10,368 nt of DNA from JBBQSN01 sp038213835 (GTDB taxonomy: Bacteria; Actinomycetota; Actinomycetes; Actinomycetales; CAWJMD01): the NCBI GenBank assembly GCA_038213835.1, contig JBBQSN010000129.1:1-10368 (forward strand), given 5' to 3'. A program made the translations under genes and the position numbers. Below are positions 1-6,289 of this stretch, piece by piece. Under the pieces are notes generated by a model. The model had not been told where the DNA came from. It saw nothing but the letters and a program-made list of their open reading frames with translations, and did no database searches. Every line of letters starts with the position of its first letter. Positions within the stretch are counted from its first letter, which is position 1.

Positions 1-341
1 GGCCGCCTGTGAGCAGGCTGGATGAGATCGCGGGCGTCGTCGATGGCGATGATGGTCTTCTCGGTAGCCGTGACCAGCACGTCCGGATGCGACCCTGCCA
101 TCACCATCTGGCAGGAGTGGCAGCTGCCGCACCCGCCCCGAACACACTGCAGGGCGGCCGCGAACGCCCGCGCGGCCGTCGAGCGGCCGGAGCCCGGCGG
201 ACCGGTGAACAGCCACGCGTGCGCCGGTGCGCGGCCCCCGCCGTCCGCTGAGGCCCGACGCACGGCTTCGCGCAGTAGCTCGACCGCCCCGTCCTGCCCG
301 ACGACATCAGTCCACACGCCGTCGGCCGAGGGCGCGGTCAC
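1..341 (-). CDS. holB: DNA polymerase III delta prime subunit, N-terminal part (runs off left edge)
   Basis: Clamp-loader subunit that, with delta and tau/gamma, opens the beta sliding clamp onto primed DNA in the cytoplasm. About 113 residues are visible. A P-loop-like GPPGSGRS stands at residues 47-54, followed by a zinc module C66-x4-C71-x2-C74-x2-C77, then an HPDV segment; this order is typical of DnaX/HolB proteins. The Walker A lysine is replaced by Arg53, which suits delta prime, a subunit that does not hydrolyse ATP. The GTG start at 341-339 is chosen because it overlaps the TGA of the upstream kinase gene (GTGA) and has a GGGAG ribosome site at 351-347, five bases away. It is therefore probably co-transcribed and translationally coupled with tmk. 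The C-terminal AAA+ lid and collar domains lie outside the window. A dnaX-type protein is possible but less likely, because of the Arg53 substitution and the tmk neighbour. Confidence 0.88.
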   Translation of the reverse strand, partial: MTAPSADGVWTDVVGQDGAVELLREAVRRASADGGGRAPAHAWLFTGPPGSGRSTAARAFAAALQCVRGGCGSCHSCQMVMAGSHPDVLVTATEKTIIAIDDARDLIQPAHRR

Positions 342-2869
342 CGCGGCTCCCACGGGTCGTCGGCGTCGGGGTCGCTCAGGGAGAAGATCTCGTCGTCCAG
401 CGCCCGGGTTCGGGTAAGGGGCTGCCGGACCGAGGGCATCTGGGCGGTGGTGGCGGCGTCGTGCTCGTCGGTGCGGTGCCGGCGGCGCAGCGCCTCCTCG
501 TGGGCGGCGACGTCGGCGTGATCCTGGTGCGCCCGCTGCTGCGCACGCTCGGCCTGCACCTGCGTCAGCTGAGCCTGCTGCTGCGCCTGCTCCTCGCGGC
601 GGCGGGCCTCCTCGGCGGCCCTGCGCTCCTGATCGGCCTGGCGGGCCTGCTCGCGCCGAGCGCGCTCCACGGCCTTCTTCTCGGCGACGAGGCGCAGCGC
701 ATCGGCCTTCTCCTGCTGCTCCTTCTCGGCGGCGGCCTCGCGCTCGGCCTGCTCGCGCGCGGCCCGCGCCCGCGCCTGCCCCTCGGCCTCGAGCCGCTCC
801 CGCTCGAGCTGCTCCTGCTGGTCCGAGGTGAGGGGCAGCATCGGCTCGAGCCGCTCCCGCACCGCCGCGGCGACCTGCTCGGTGGATCGCGCGGCGTCGA
901 CGACGAGGTACCGCCGGGGCGCGCGGTGGGCCAGCTGCAGGAAGCCGTGCCTCACCCGCTGGTGGAACTCCAGGTCCTCGGCCTCCAACCGGTCCGGGGC
1001 CGACCCCGAGCGCGTGCGCCGCTCCTTGCCGACGGCCGGATCGACGTCCAGGACGACGGTGAGGTCGGGGAGCAGCGAACCGGTGGCCCAGCGCGAGATC
1101 TGCGCGATGCCGTCGGGGTCGAAACCGCGCCCGGCGCCCTGGTAGGCGACCGAGGAGTCCACGTACCGGTCGGTGATGACGACCGCCCCGCGGGTCAGCG
1201 CCGGCAGCACCACCAGCGAGACGTGGTGGGCCCGGTCGGCGGCGAACAGCAGCGCCTCGGCGCGCGGGTCCATCTCCTCGCCGTGCAGGAGCACCTCGCG
1301 GATCTTCGTTCCGAGCTCGGTCGCGCCGGGCTCGCGCGTCAGCACGACCTCGTGCCCGATCTCGCGCAGCCAGGTCGCCAGGTGGTCCAGCTGGGAGGAC
1401 TTGCCCGCGCCGTCCCCGCCCTCGAAGGCGACGAAGAAGCCGTCGTGCCCCCGGCTGGTCGGGTGGTGGAGCGTGGCGACGTGCCGGCGCTGCCACGCGC
1501 GGACGAGGTCGGCCACCAGCGGCACCGACATGTGGTCGTCCATCGTGCGGTAGGACAGGAAGCCGATGCCGATCGCGACGACCGAGGCGACCAGCAGGGT
1601 GAACGCGGCGCCGTTGAACGACAGCTCGACGTCCTCGCCGAGGAACAGGGTGCGCTCGCCGACGAGGGCTGCGAGCGCGGGCGCGAACGCCATCACCGCC
1701 ACGAGCACGATCCGGGCCGCCGAGTTGACGAAGGCGAAGGTGCGTCCGCGCAGCTCGTCGGCCACCTCGAGCCCCAGCAGGGTGTACCCGGTGACCCAGG
1801 CGACGCCGGCTCCGGCGCCGAGGAGGGCCGCGAAGATGACGGCGAGCACGATGTTGGGGATCAGCGCGATGAGGGCCAGCCAGACGCCGGCCACGACGAT
1901 CGCGATCGCGAACAGCCGCCACCGGGTGAACTCGGCCAGCAGCCGGGGGCCGACCCACATGCCGACCGCCAGGCCGGTGAAGACGCTGGCGAACAGCACG
2001 CCGTACCCGGAGGACCCGGCCCCGAGGTCGGCCGAGAAGGTGGGCGCCACCCCGATGACGAAGCCGCCTGCCCCGAACGCGCCGAGCATGCCGACGACGA
2101 GGCCGCGGATGAGCGGCGTCTTGCCGATGAACTGCCAGCCCTCGTCGATCGTGTGCCAGAACGAACCGGTCTGGGAGGGGTCCGACGATGACACCGCCGC
2201 GGCCCGACGGGGCATGTCGAGCCGCCAGATCACCAGCGCGGCGACGAGGTAGGTGAGCGCGTTGAGGTACAGGGCGATGTCGATCGCACTGGTCTCGACC
2301 GGGAAGACGCGGTCGAGCAGGCCGGTGATGCTGGACAGGCCCGCGAACAGCAGCGCGGCGAACGGCGCCGAGCCGTACGTGGTGGCCAGGCTCAGCTGGT
2401 TGGCCGCCTCCAGCCGCTCGCGCGGGACCAGGTTCGGGACGGTGGCGTCCTTGGCGGGCATCCAGAAGAGGCCGACGATCTCGATCAGGATCGTGGCCAC
2501 GAACAGCCACCACAGCGTGCCGACCAGCGGGATCGACGCGAACAGGACGAACCGGACGATGTCGCCGGCGACCAGGGTGACCTTGCGGTCGAACCGGTCG
2601 GCGAGCGCCCCGGCCAGCGGGCCGAACACGATGGCGGGGGCGAGCCGCAGGATCAGCACGCCGGAGACGGCGAGGTTGGCGGCCGCGTAGGAGGACTGGC
2701 CGCCGAGCGCGGCGGCCAGAGCGGTGGTGGCGAGCAGACCGAGCCAGTCGCCGAAGCTGGACAGCCCGAGCGAGAGCCACAGGTGCCGGAACGCGGTGAT
2801 CTGCAGGACGCCACGCACACCGTGGTCCTGGACGTCCCTCGCGGGCGCCCCCCCCGTCATCGCACTCAT
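338..2869 (-). CDS. tmk: Fused MFS transporter / dTMP kinase with C-terminal coiled coil
   Basis: Predicted 843-residue protein in three parts. Residues about 20-445 form a hydrophobic MFS-like domain (MFS_3/EntS type by eye) with many membrane segments and a DRFDRK loop near 91-96. Residues about 476-680 are a complete thymidylate kinase, which makes dTDP from dTMP and ATP: P-loop EGGDGAGKSS (483-492), TREPG (511-515), DRYVDSSVAYQG (567-578) and an arginine-rich LID near 617-627. Residues about 683-800 are a Glu/Arg/Ala/Gln-rich predicted coiled coil, followed by an acidic tail. Ordinary Tmk is only about 210 residues; transporter-linked Tmk proteins are known in actinobacteria. The ATG at 2869 is preferred over the longer open frame (to 3211) because the extension lies antisense to a real gene and a -10 box sits six bases upstream. 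ATG 2860 is an alternative start. The transporter substrate is unknown and transport may have been lost. The stop overlaps the holB start. Confidence 0.92.
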   Translation of the reverse strand: MSAMTGGAPARDVQDHGVRGVLQITAFRHLWLSLGLSSFGDWLGLLATTALAAALGGQSSYAAANLAVSGVLILRLAPAIVFGPLAGALADRFDRKVTLVAGDIVRFVLFASIPLVGTLWWLFVATILIEIVGLFWMPAKDATVPNLVPRERLEAANQLSLATTYGSAPFAALLFAGLSSITGLLDRVFPVETSAIDIALYLNALTYLVAALVIWRLDMPRRAAAVSSSDPSQTGSFWHTIDEGWQFIGKTPLIRGLVVGMLGAFGAGGFVIGVAPTFSADLGAGSSGYGVLFASVFTGLAVGMWVGPRLLAEFTRWRLFAIAIVVAGVWLALIALIPNIVLAVIFAALLGAGAGVAWVTGYTLLGLEVADELRGRTFAFVNSAARIVLVAVMAFAPALAALVGERTLFLGEDVELSFNGAAFTLLVASVVAIGIGFLSYRTMDDHMSVPLVADLVRAWQRRHVATLHHPTSRGHDGFFVAFEGGDGAGKSSQLDHLATWLREIGHEVVLTREPGATELGTKIREVLLHGEEMDPRAEALLFAADRAHHVSLVVLPALTRGAVVITDRYVDSSVAYQGAGRGFDPDGIAQISRWATGSLLPDLTVVLDVDPAVGKERRTRSGSAPDRLEAEDLEFHQRVRHGFLQLAHRAPRRYLVVDAARSTEQVAAAVRERLEPMLPLTSDQQEQLERERLEAEGQARARAAREQAEREAAAEKEQQEKADALRLVAEKKAVERARREQARQADQERRAAEEARRREEQAQQQAQLTQVQAERAQQRAHQDHADVAAHEEALRRRHRTDEHDAATTAQMPSVRQPLTRTRALDDEIFSLSDPDADDPWEPR

Positions 2870-2875
2870 CCGGCC

Positions 2876-2881
2876 AGGGTA
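2876..2881 (-). promoter_or_regulatory. -10 box for tmk, predicting a leaderless transcript
   Basis: On the minus strand TACCCT fits the actinobacterial TANNNT -10 consensus. Six bases separate it from the ATG at 2869, so transcription would start at or next to the A of the start codon. No Shine-Dalgarno sequence is visible before that ATG, which agrees with leaderless translation. I see no convincing -35 element. Confidence 0.5.
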
Positions 2882-2915
2882 ACCGCCGCCACCCACGGCG
2901 AGCGGGAGCCCAGCG

Positions 2916-2921
2916 TAGGGT
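2916..2921 (+). promoter_or_regulatory. -10 box for the F420-dependent reductase gene, predicting a leaderless transcript
   Basis: TAGGGT lies exactly six bases before the ATG at 2928, mirroring the arrangement on the other side of this 58-bp divergent region. No ribosome-binding site is visible upstream of the ATG. No clear -35 hexamer is seen at the usual distance. Confidence 0.5.
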
Positions 2922-2927
2922 TGACGG

Positions 2928-3377
2928 ATGGGCGGACGAGAGCGGGCCACGGACCTGGTGATGAAGGTCGCGAACCGGGCGCACCGGGGGGTCGTCGTCC
3001 TGTCGGGCGGCCGCCTCGGCACCCGGATGGGCACCGCGCCGATCGTGCAGCTGCACACCACGGGACGTACCAGCGGGGCACGGCGCACCGTGATGCTGTC
3101 ATGTCCCGGGTACCGCGAGGACCGCGTGCTGCTGGTGGCCTCCAAGGGCGGCGACGACCGCGACCCCGACTGGTTCCGCAACCTGGTGGCGAACCCGGAC
3201 GTCGAACTCACCGAGGACGCCGGTCGGGGGCGGACCCGTCAGATGCGGGCGCGGGTCGCCTCTCCGCAGGAGCGGGCCGAGCTGTGGCCGCGGATCACGG
3301 CGGACTACCCGAACTACGCCGGGTACGAGAAGAAGACCACCCGCGTCATCCCGGTGGTCGTCCTCGAACCACGCTGA
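2928..3377 (+). CDS. Ddn-type F420H2-dependent quinone/nitro reductase family protein
   Basis: A 149-residue protein of the deazaflavin-dependent nitroreductase family (F420H2_quin_red), whose members use reduced coenzyme F420 to reduce quinones or nitro compounds; the best-known member is mycobacterial Ddn. Family marks are TTGRTSGARR (44-53), which matches the conserved G-R-x-S-G-x-x-R turn, and the block from VASKGG (70-75) through DPDWFRNL to ANPDVEL (ending at 94), which matches the S-K-G-G...P-x-W-x-x-N-L-x-A-N-P signature. Length is normal for the family. An N-terminal amphipathic helix may associate with the membrane, as in Ddn; this is inference. The gene stands alone on the plus strand, divergent from tmk and convergent with topA, whose stop is only 18 bases away. 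The physiological substrate cannot be told from sequence. Confidence 0.85.
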   Translation: MGGRERATDLVMKVANRAHRGVVVLSGGRLGTRMGTAPIVQLHTTGRTSGARRTVMLSCPGYREDRVLLVASKGGDDRDPDWFRNLVANPDVELTEDAGRGRTRQMRARVASPQERAELWPRITADYPNYAGYEKKTTRVIPVVVLEPR

Positions 3378-3395
3378 GTCGAGGACCGTCCGGCC

Positions 3396-6182
3396 TCAGG
3401 CCTTCTTCGTGGCGGTCTTCTTCGCAGCGGTCTTCTTCGCGGTCGCCTTCTTGGCGGGCGTCTTCTTCGCGGTCTTCTTCGCCGCCGACTTCTTCGCGCC
3501 ACGCTTCTTCGCCGGGCCGGCCGCACGCTTGTCGGCGAGCAGCTCGGCCGCGCGCTCGAGCGTGATGGTCTCGACCGCGTCGTCCTTGCGCAGGGTGGCG
3601 TTGTACTCGCCGTCGGTGACGTAGGGCCCGAACCGGCCGTCCTTGACCACGATCGGGGTGCCGACCGTCGGGTCGTCCCCGAGCTCGCGCAGCGGGGCGG
3701 CGGCGGTGCGCCCACGCCCCCGCTTGGGCTGGGCGTAGATCGCCTGCGCCTGTTCCAGCGTCACGGTGAAGATCTGGTCCTCGGTCTCCAGCGAGCGCGA
3801 GTCGGTGCCCTTGCGCAGGTACGGGCCGTAACGGCCGTTCTGCGCCGTGATCTCGTCGCCGGACTCGGGGTCGGTGCCCACGACCCGGGGCAGCGCGAGC
3901 AGCGTGACGGCGTCGGCGAGCGTCACGGTGCCCATCGCCATCGACGTCAGCAGCGACCCGGTGCGCGGCTTGGCCGACTTCGGGGCGTCCTCGGGCAGCA
4001 GCTCGGTGACGTACGGGCCGTACCTGCCGTTCTTGGCCACGACCTGCAGGCCGGTGTCGGGGTGCACGCCGAGCTCGACGTCGCCGTCGCCCTGGGTCTC
4101 CAGCAGCTCGCGGGCCCGCTCGAGGGTCAGCTCGTCCGGGGCGACGTCGTCGGGCACGTTGGCGCGCCGCGGCTCGGTCTCCCCCTCGGCCGCCGGGACC
4201 TCGAGGTAGGGGCCGTACTTTCCCACGCGCAGCGTGATCCCCTCGCCGATGTCGACCGAGTTGATGCCGCGGGCGTCGATCTCCCCGAGGTCCTCGACCA
4301 GCCGCTTGAGGCCCTGGCGCATGACCGGGTCGGTGGAGCGGTCCACGACCGTGCCGTCGTCGAGGTCGGCGTCGCCGAAGTAGAACTTGCGCAGCCACTC
4401 GGTGCCCTCGGCGCGGCCGCCGGCGATCTCGTCGAGGTCCTGCTCCATACCGGCGGTGAAGTCGTAGTCGACCAGCCGGCCGAAGTGGTCCTCGAGCAGC
4501 CGGGTCACCGAGAAGGCGACCCATGACGGCACCAGCGCGGACCCGCGGTGCACGACGTAACCGCGGTCGCCGATCACCGAGATGGTGGACGCGTAGGTCG
4601 ACGGACGCCCGATCCCCCTCTCCTCCAACGCCTTGACCAGGCTGGCCTCGGTGTAGCGCGGCGGCGGCGAGGTCTCGTGCCCGTCGGCCTCGAGGTCCAG
4701 GACGTCCAGCGCCTGGCCCTGGGTGAGGTCGGGCAGGCGGCGCTCGGCCTCGTTCTCGGCGTTCCGCTCCTCGTCGCGGCCCTCCTCGTAGGCGTGCAGG
4801 AAGCCCTTGAAGGTGATGACGGTGCCGGAGGCCGAGAACTCTGCGTCACGGCCGTCGGCGCTGGTGCCGCCGACGCGCACGGTGGCGGTGGAGCCCTTGG
4901 CATCGGCCATCTGGCTGGCGACGGTGCGCTTCCAGATCAGCTCGTAGAGCCGGAACTCGTCGCCGCGCAGCTGCCCGGAGACCTGGCCCGGGGTGCGGAA
5001 GGAGTCACCGGACGGACGGATCGCCTCGTGCGCCTCCTGGGCGTTCTTGGACCTGCTCGCATAGACCCGCGACTGCTGCGGCACCGTCTCGGGGCCGTAC
5101 ATGTCGGACGCCTGCCGCCGCGCCGCCGTGATCGCCTCCTGGCTCAGCGCCGTCGAGTCGGTGCGCATGTAGGTGATGTAGCCGTTCTCGTACAGACCCT
5201 GAGCGGTGCGCATGGTCTGGCGCGCGGAGAACCGGAGCTTGCGCGAGGCCTCCTGCTGCAGCGTCGAGGTGGTGAACGGCGCCGAGGGGCGGCGGGTGTA
5301 CGGCTTGGTCTCGACCGAGTGGACCGACACGGCGGCCTCGCGCAGCCCCTCGGCCAGCGACGTGACCGACGCCTGGTCCAGGACCACGGCCCGGTCGTTC
5401 TTCAGCCGGCCGCGGTCGTCGAAGTCGCGGCCCGTGGCGACCCGGGCACCGTCGACCTGCACGAGGCGGGCGGTGAACTTCTGCACGGAACCAGGCAGGT
5501 CCTGCCCCTCGCGGGTCGGCGCGAAGGTGCCCTCGACATCCCAGTAGGAGGCCGACCGGAACGCCATCCGCTCGCGCTCGCGCTCGACCACCAGGCGGGT
5601 GGCGACGGACTGCACGCGCCCGGCCGACAGACCGGCCTTGACCTTGCGCCACAGCACGGGCGAGACCTCGTAGCCGTAGAGCCGGTCCAGGATGCGGCGG
5701 GTCTCCTGCGCGTCGACCAGCGCGGTGTCGATGTCGCGGGTGGCTTCGAGCGCCCGCTGGATCGCCTCGCGAGTGATCTCGTGGAAGACCATCCGCCGCA
5801 CCGGGACCTTGGGCTGCAGGGTCTCCAGCAGGTGCCAGGCGATGGCCTCGCCCTCGCGGTCCTCGTCCGTCGCCAGGTAGAGCTCGTCGGCGTCCTTGAG
5901 CAGCCGCTTGAGCTCGGACACCTTCTTCCGCTTGTCCGCGTCGACCACGTAGTAGGGCTCGAAGCCGTTGTCGACGTCGACGGCGAACTTCCCGTAGGGG
6001 CCCTTCTTCATCTCCGGCGGCAGCTCGGAGGGCTGAGCCAGGTCGCGGATGTGGCCCACCGACGCCTCGACGTCGAAGCCGTCGCCGAGGTAGCCCGCGA
6101 TCGTGCGCGCCTTCGCGGGCGACTCCACGATCACCAGGCGGCGCAGCCCGTCCGAGCTGCCCGTCGACGTCTTCGATGCCAC
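3396..6182 (-). CDS. topA: DNA topoisomerase I (type IA)
   Basis: Relaxes negatively supercoiled DNA by cutting one strand through a 5'-phosphotyrosine link. The predicted protein has 928 residues, close to the mycobacterial enzyme. The N-terminal TOPRIM domain shows LVIVESPAKA (metal-binding Glu20) and ATDEDREGEA (Asp106, Asp108, Glu110). The catalytic motif YITYMRTDS places the active tyrosine at 338. The C-terminal part lacks cysteine zinc fingers and instead carries four Topo_C repeats, each marked by G-[KR]-[YF]-G-P-Y, then a lysine-rich tail of eight Lys-Lys pairs. This is the usual actinobacterial architecture. The GTG at 6182 is chosen because GGGAGAGG lies six bases upstream (6196-6189) and homologous sequence begins just after it; an in-frame ATG at 6281 has no such support. 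The gene is essential in relatives and usually sensitive to supercoiling, but regulation here is inferred only. Confidence 0.96.
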   Translation of the reverse strand: MASKTSTGSSDGLRRLVIVESPAKARTIAGYLGDGFDVEASVGHIRDLAQPSELPPEMKKGPYGKFAVDVDNGFEPYYVVDADKRKKVSELKRLLKDADELYLATDEDREGEAIAWHLLETLQPKVPVRRMVFHEITREAIQRALEATRDIDTALVDAQETRRILDRLYGYEVSPVLWRKVKAGLSAGRVQSVATRLVVERERERMAFRSASYWDVEGTFAPTREGQDLPGSVQKFTARLVQVDGARVATGRDFDDRGRLKNDRAVVLDQASVTSLAEGLREAAVSVHSVETKPYTRRPSAPFTTSTLQQEASRKLRFSARQTMRTAQGLYENGYITYMRTDSTALSQEAITAARRQASDMYGPETVPQQSRVYASRSKNAQEAHEAIRPSGDSFRTPGQVSGQLRGDEFRLYELIWKRTVASQMADAKGSTATVRVGGTSADGRDAEFSASGTVITFKGFLHAYEEGRDEERNAENEAERRLPDLTQGQALDVLDLEADGHETSPPPRYTEASLVKALEERGIGRPSTYASTISVIGDRGYVVHRGSALVPSWVAFSVTRLLEDHFGRLVDYDFTAGMEQDLDEIAGGRAEGTEWLRKFYFGDADLDDGTVVDRSTDPVMRQGLKRLVEDLGEIDARGINSVDIGEGITLRVGKYGPYLEVPAAEGETEPRRANVPDDVAPDELTLERARELLETQGDGDVELGVHPDTGLQVVAKNGRYGPYVTELLPEDAPKSAKPRTGSLLTSMAMGTVTLADAVTLLALPRVVGTDPESGDEITAQNGRYGPYLRKGTDSRSLETEDQIFTVTLEQAQAIYAQPKRGRGRTAAAPLRELGDDPTVGTPIVVKDGRFGPYVTDGEYNATLRKDDAVETITLERAAELLADKRAAGPAKKRGAKKSAAKKTAKKTPAKKATAKKTAAKKTATKKA
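3399..3512 (-). repeat. Lysine-repeat tail of topoisomerase I
   Basis: The last 38 codons of topA carry eight Lys-Lys pairs, all written AAG-AAG, separated by Ala, Thr, Ser, Pro or Gly. On the plus strand this appears as eight CTTCTT units spaced 9-15 bases apart. Basic tails of this kind in actinobacterial TopA are known to aid DNA binding and processivity. The near-identical codons make the tract prone to length change. Confidence 0.85.
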
Positions 6183-6188
6183 TGAGTG

Positions 6189-6196
6189 CCTCTCCC
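6189..6196 (-). promoter_or_regulatory. Shine-Dalgarno sequence that fixes the topA start
   Basis: GGGAGAGG on the minus strand lies six bases before GTG 6182. It is the only good ribosome site near the N-terminus and decides for GTG over the upstream in-frame ATG at 6281. Confidence 0.7.
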
Positions 6197-6245
6197 GTGC
6201 TCCGTGGCGCCCTTCCCGAGAATCCGCCGCGGCGCCGAGCGGCGC

Positions 6246-6265
6246 GTGCACGGTAACGCCTGCAC
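6246..6265 (-). promoter_or_regulatory. Candidate topA promoter -10 inside a small inverted repeat
   Basis: In the 107-bp gap between the methyltransferase stop and topA, the minus strand has TACCGT at 6255-6250, a TANNNT-type -10. It overlaps an inverted repeat with 5-bp arms, GTGCA and TGCAC, separated by 10 bases. The best -35 candidate, TTGGGC at 6281-6276, is 20 bases away, which is long. A start near 6243 would give a leader of about 60 bases ending in the good ribosome site. This is weak evidence for a separate topA promoter; read-through from the upstream genes is also possible. Confidence 0.3.
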
Positions 6266-6289
6266 CCCGCCGTCCGCCCAACCGGGCCG

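Noticed and set aside
227..2191. A 654-codon plus-strand open frame antisense to the kinase fusion
   Set aside because: The Leu/Gly/Arg-rich product is the shadow of the coiled-coil and MFS coding sequence. No ribosome site or family match was seen.
2870..3211. N-terminal extension of the transporter-kinase to an ATG at 3211
   Set aside because: The extra 114 codons lie antisense to the reductase gene, are low-complexity, and pass through the -10 box that serves the internal ATG.
3380..3402. Possible bidirectional terminator between the reductase and topA
   Set aside because: Only a 4-bp stem (GAGG/CCTC) and a GGCCT-C-AGGCC palindrome with a one-base loop are present, and no T-run follows. 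Not enough to call a terminator.
3399..3512. CTTCTT-rich tract considered as a CRISPR-like or non-coding repeat
   Set aside because: It is fully explained as Lys-Lys codons of the topoisomerase tail. The spacing is irregular and there are no unique spacers of constant length.
4548..6185. A 545-codon plus-strand open frame antisense to topA
   Set aside because: It mirrors topA codon by codon in a high-GC genome, where strong third-position GC removes antisense stops. The product is low-complexity and resembles no family, while topA is certain.
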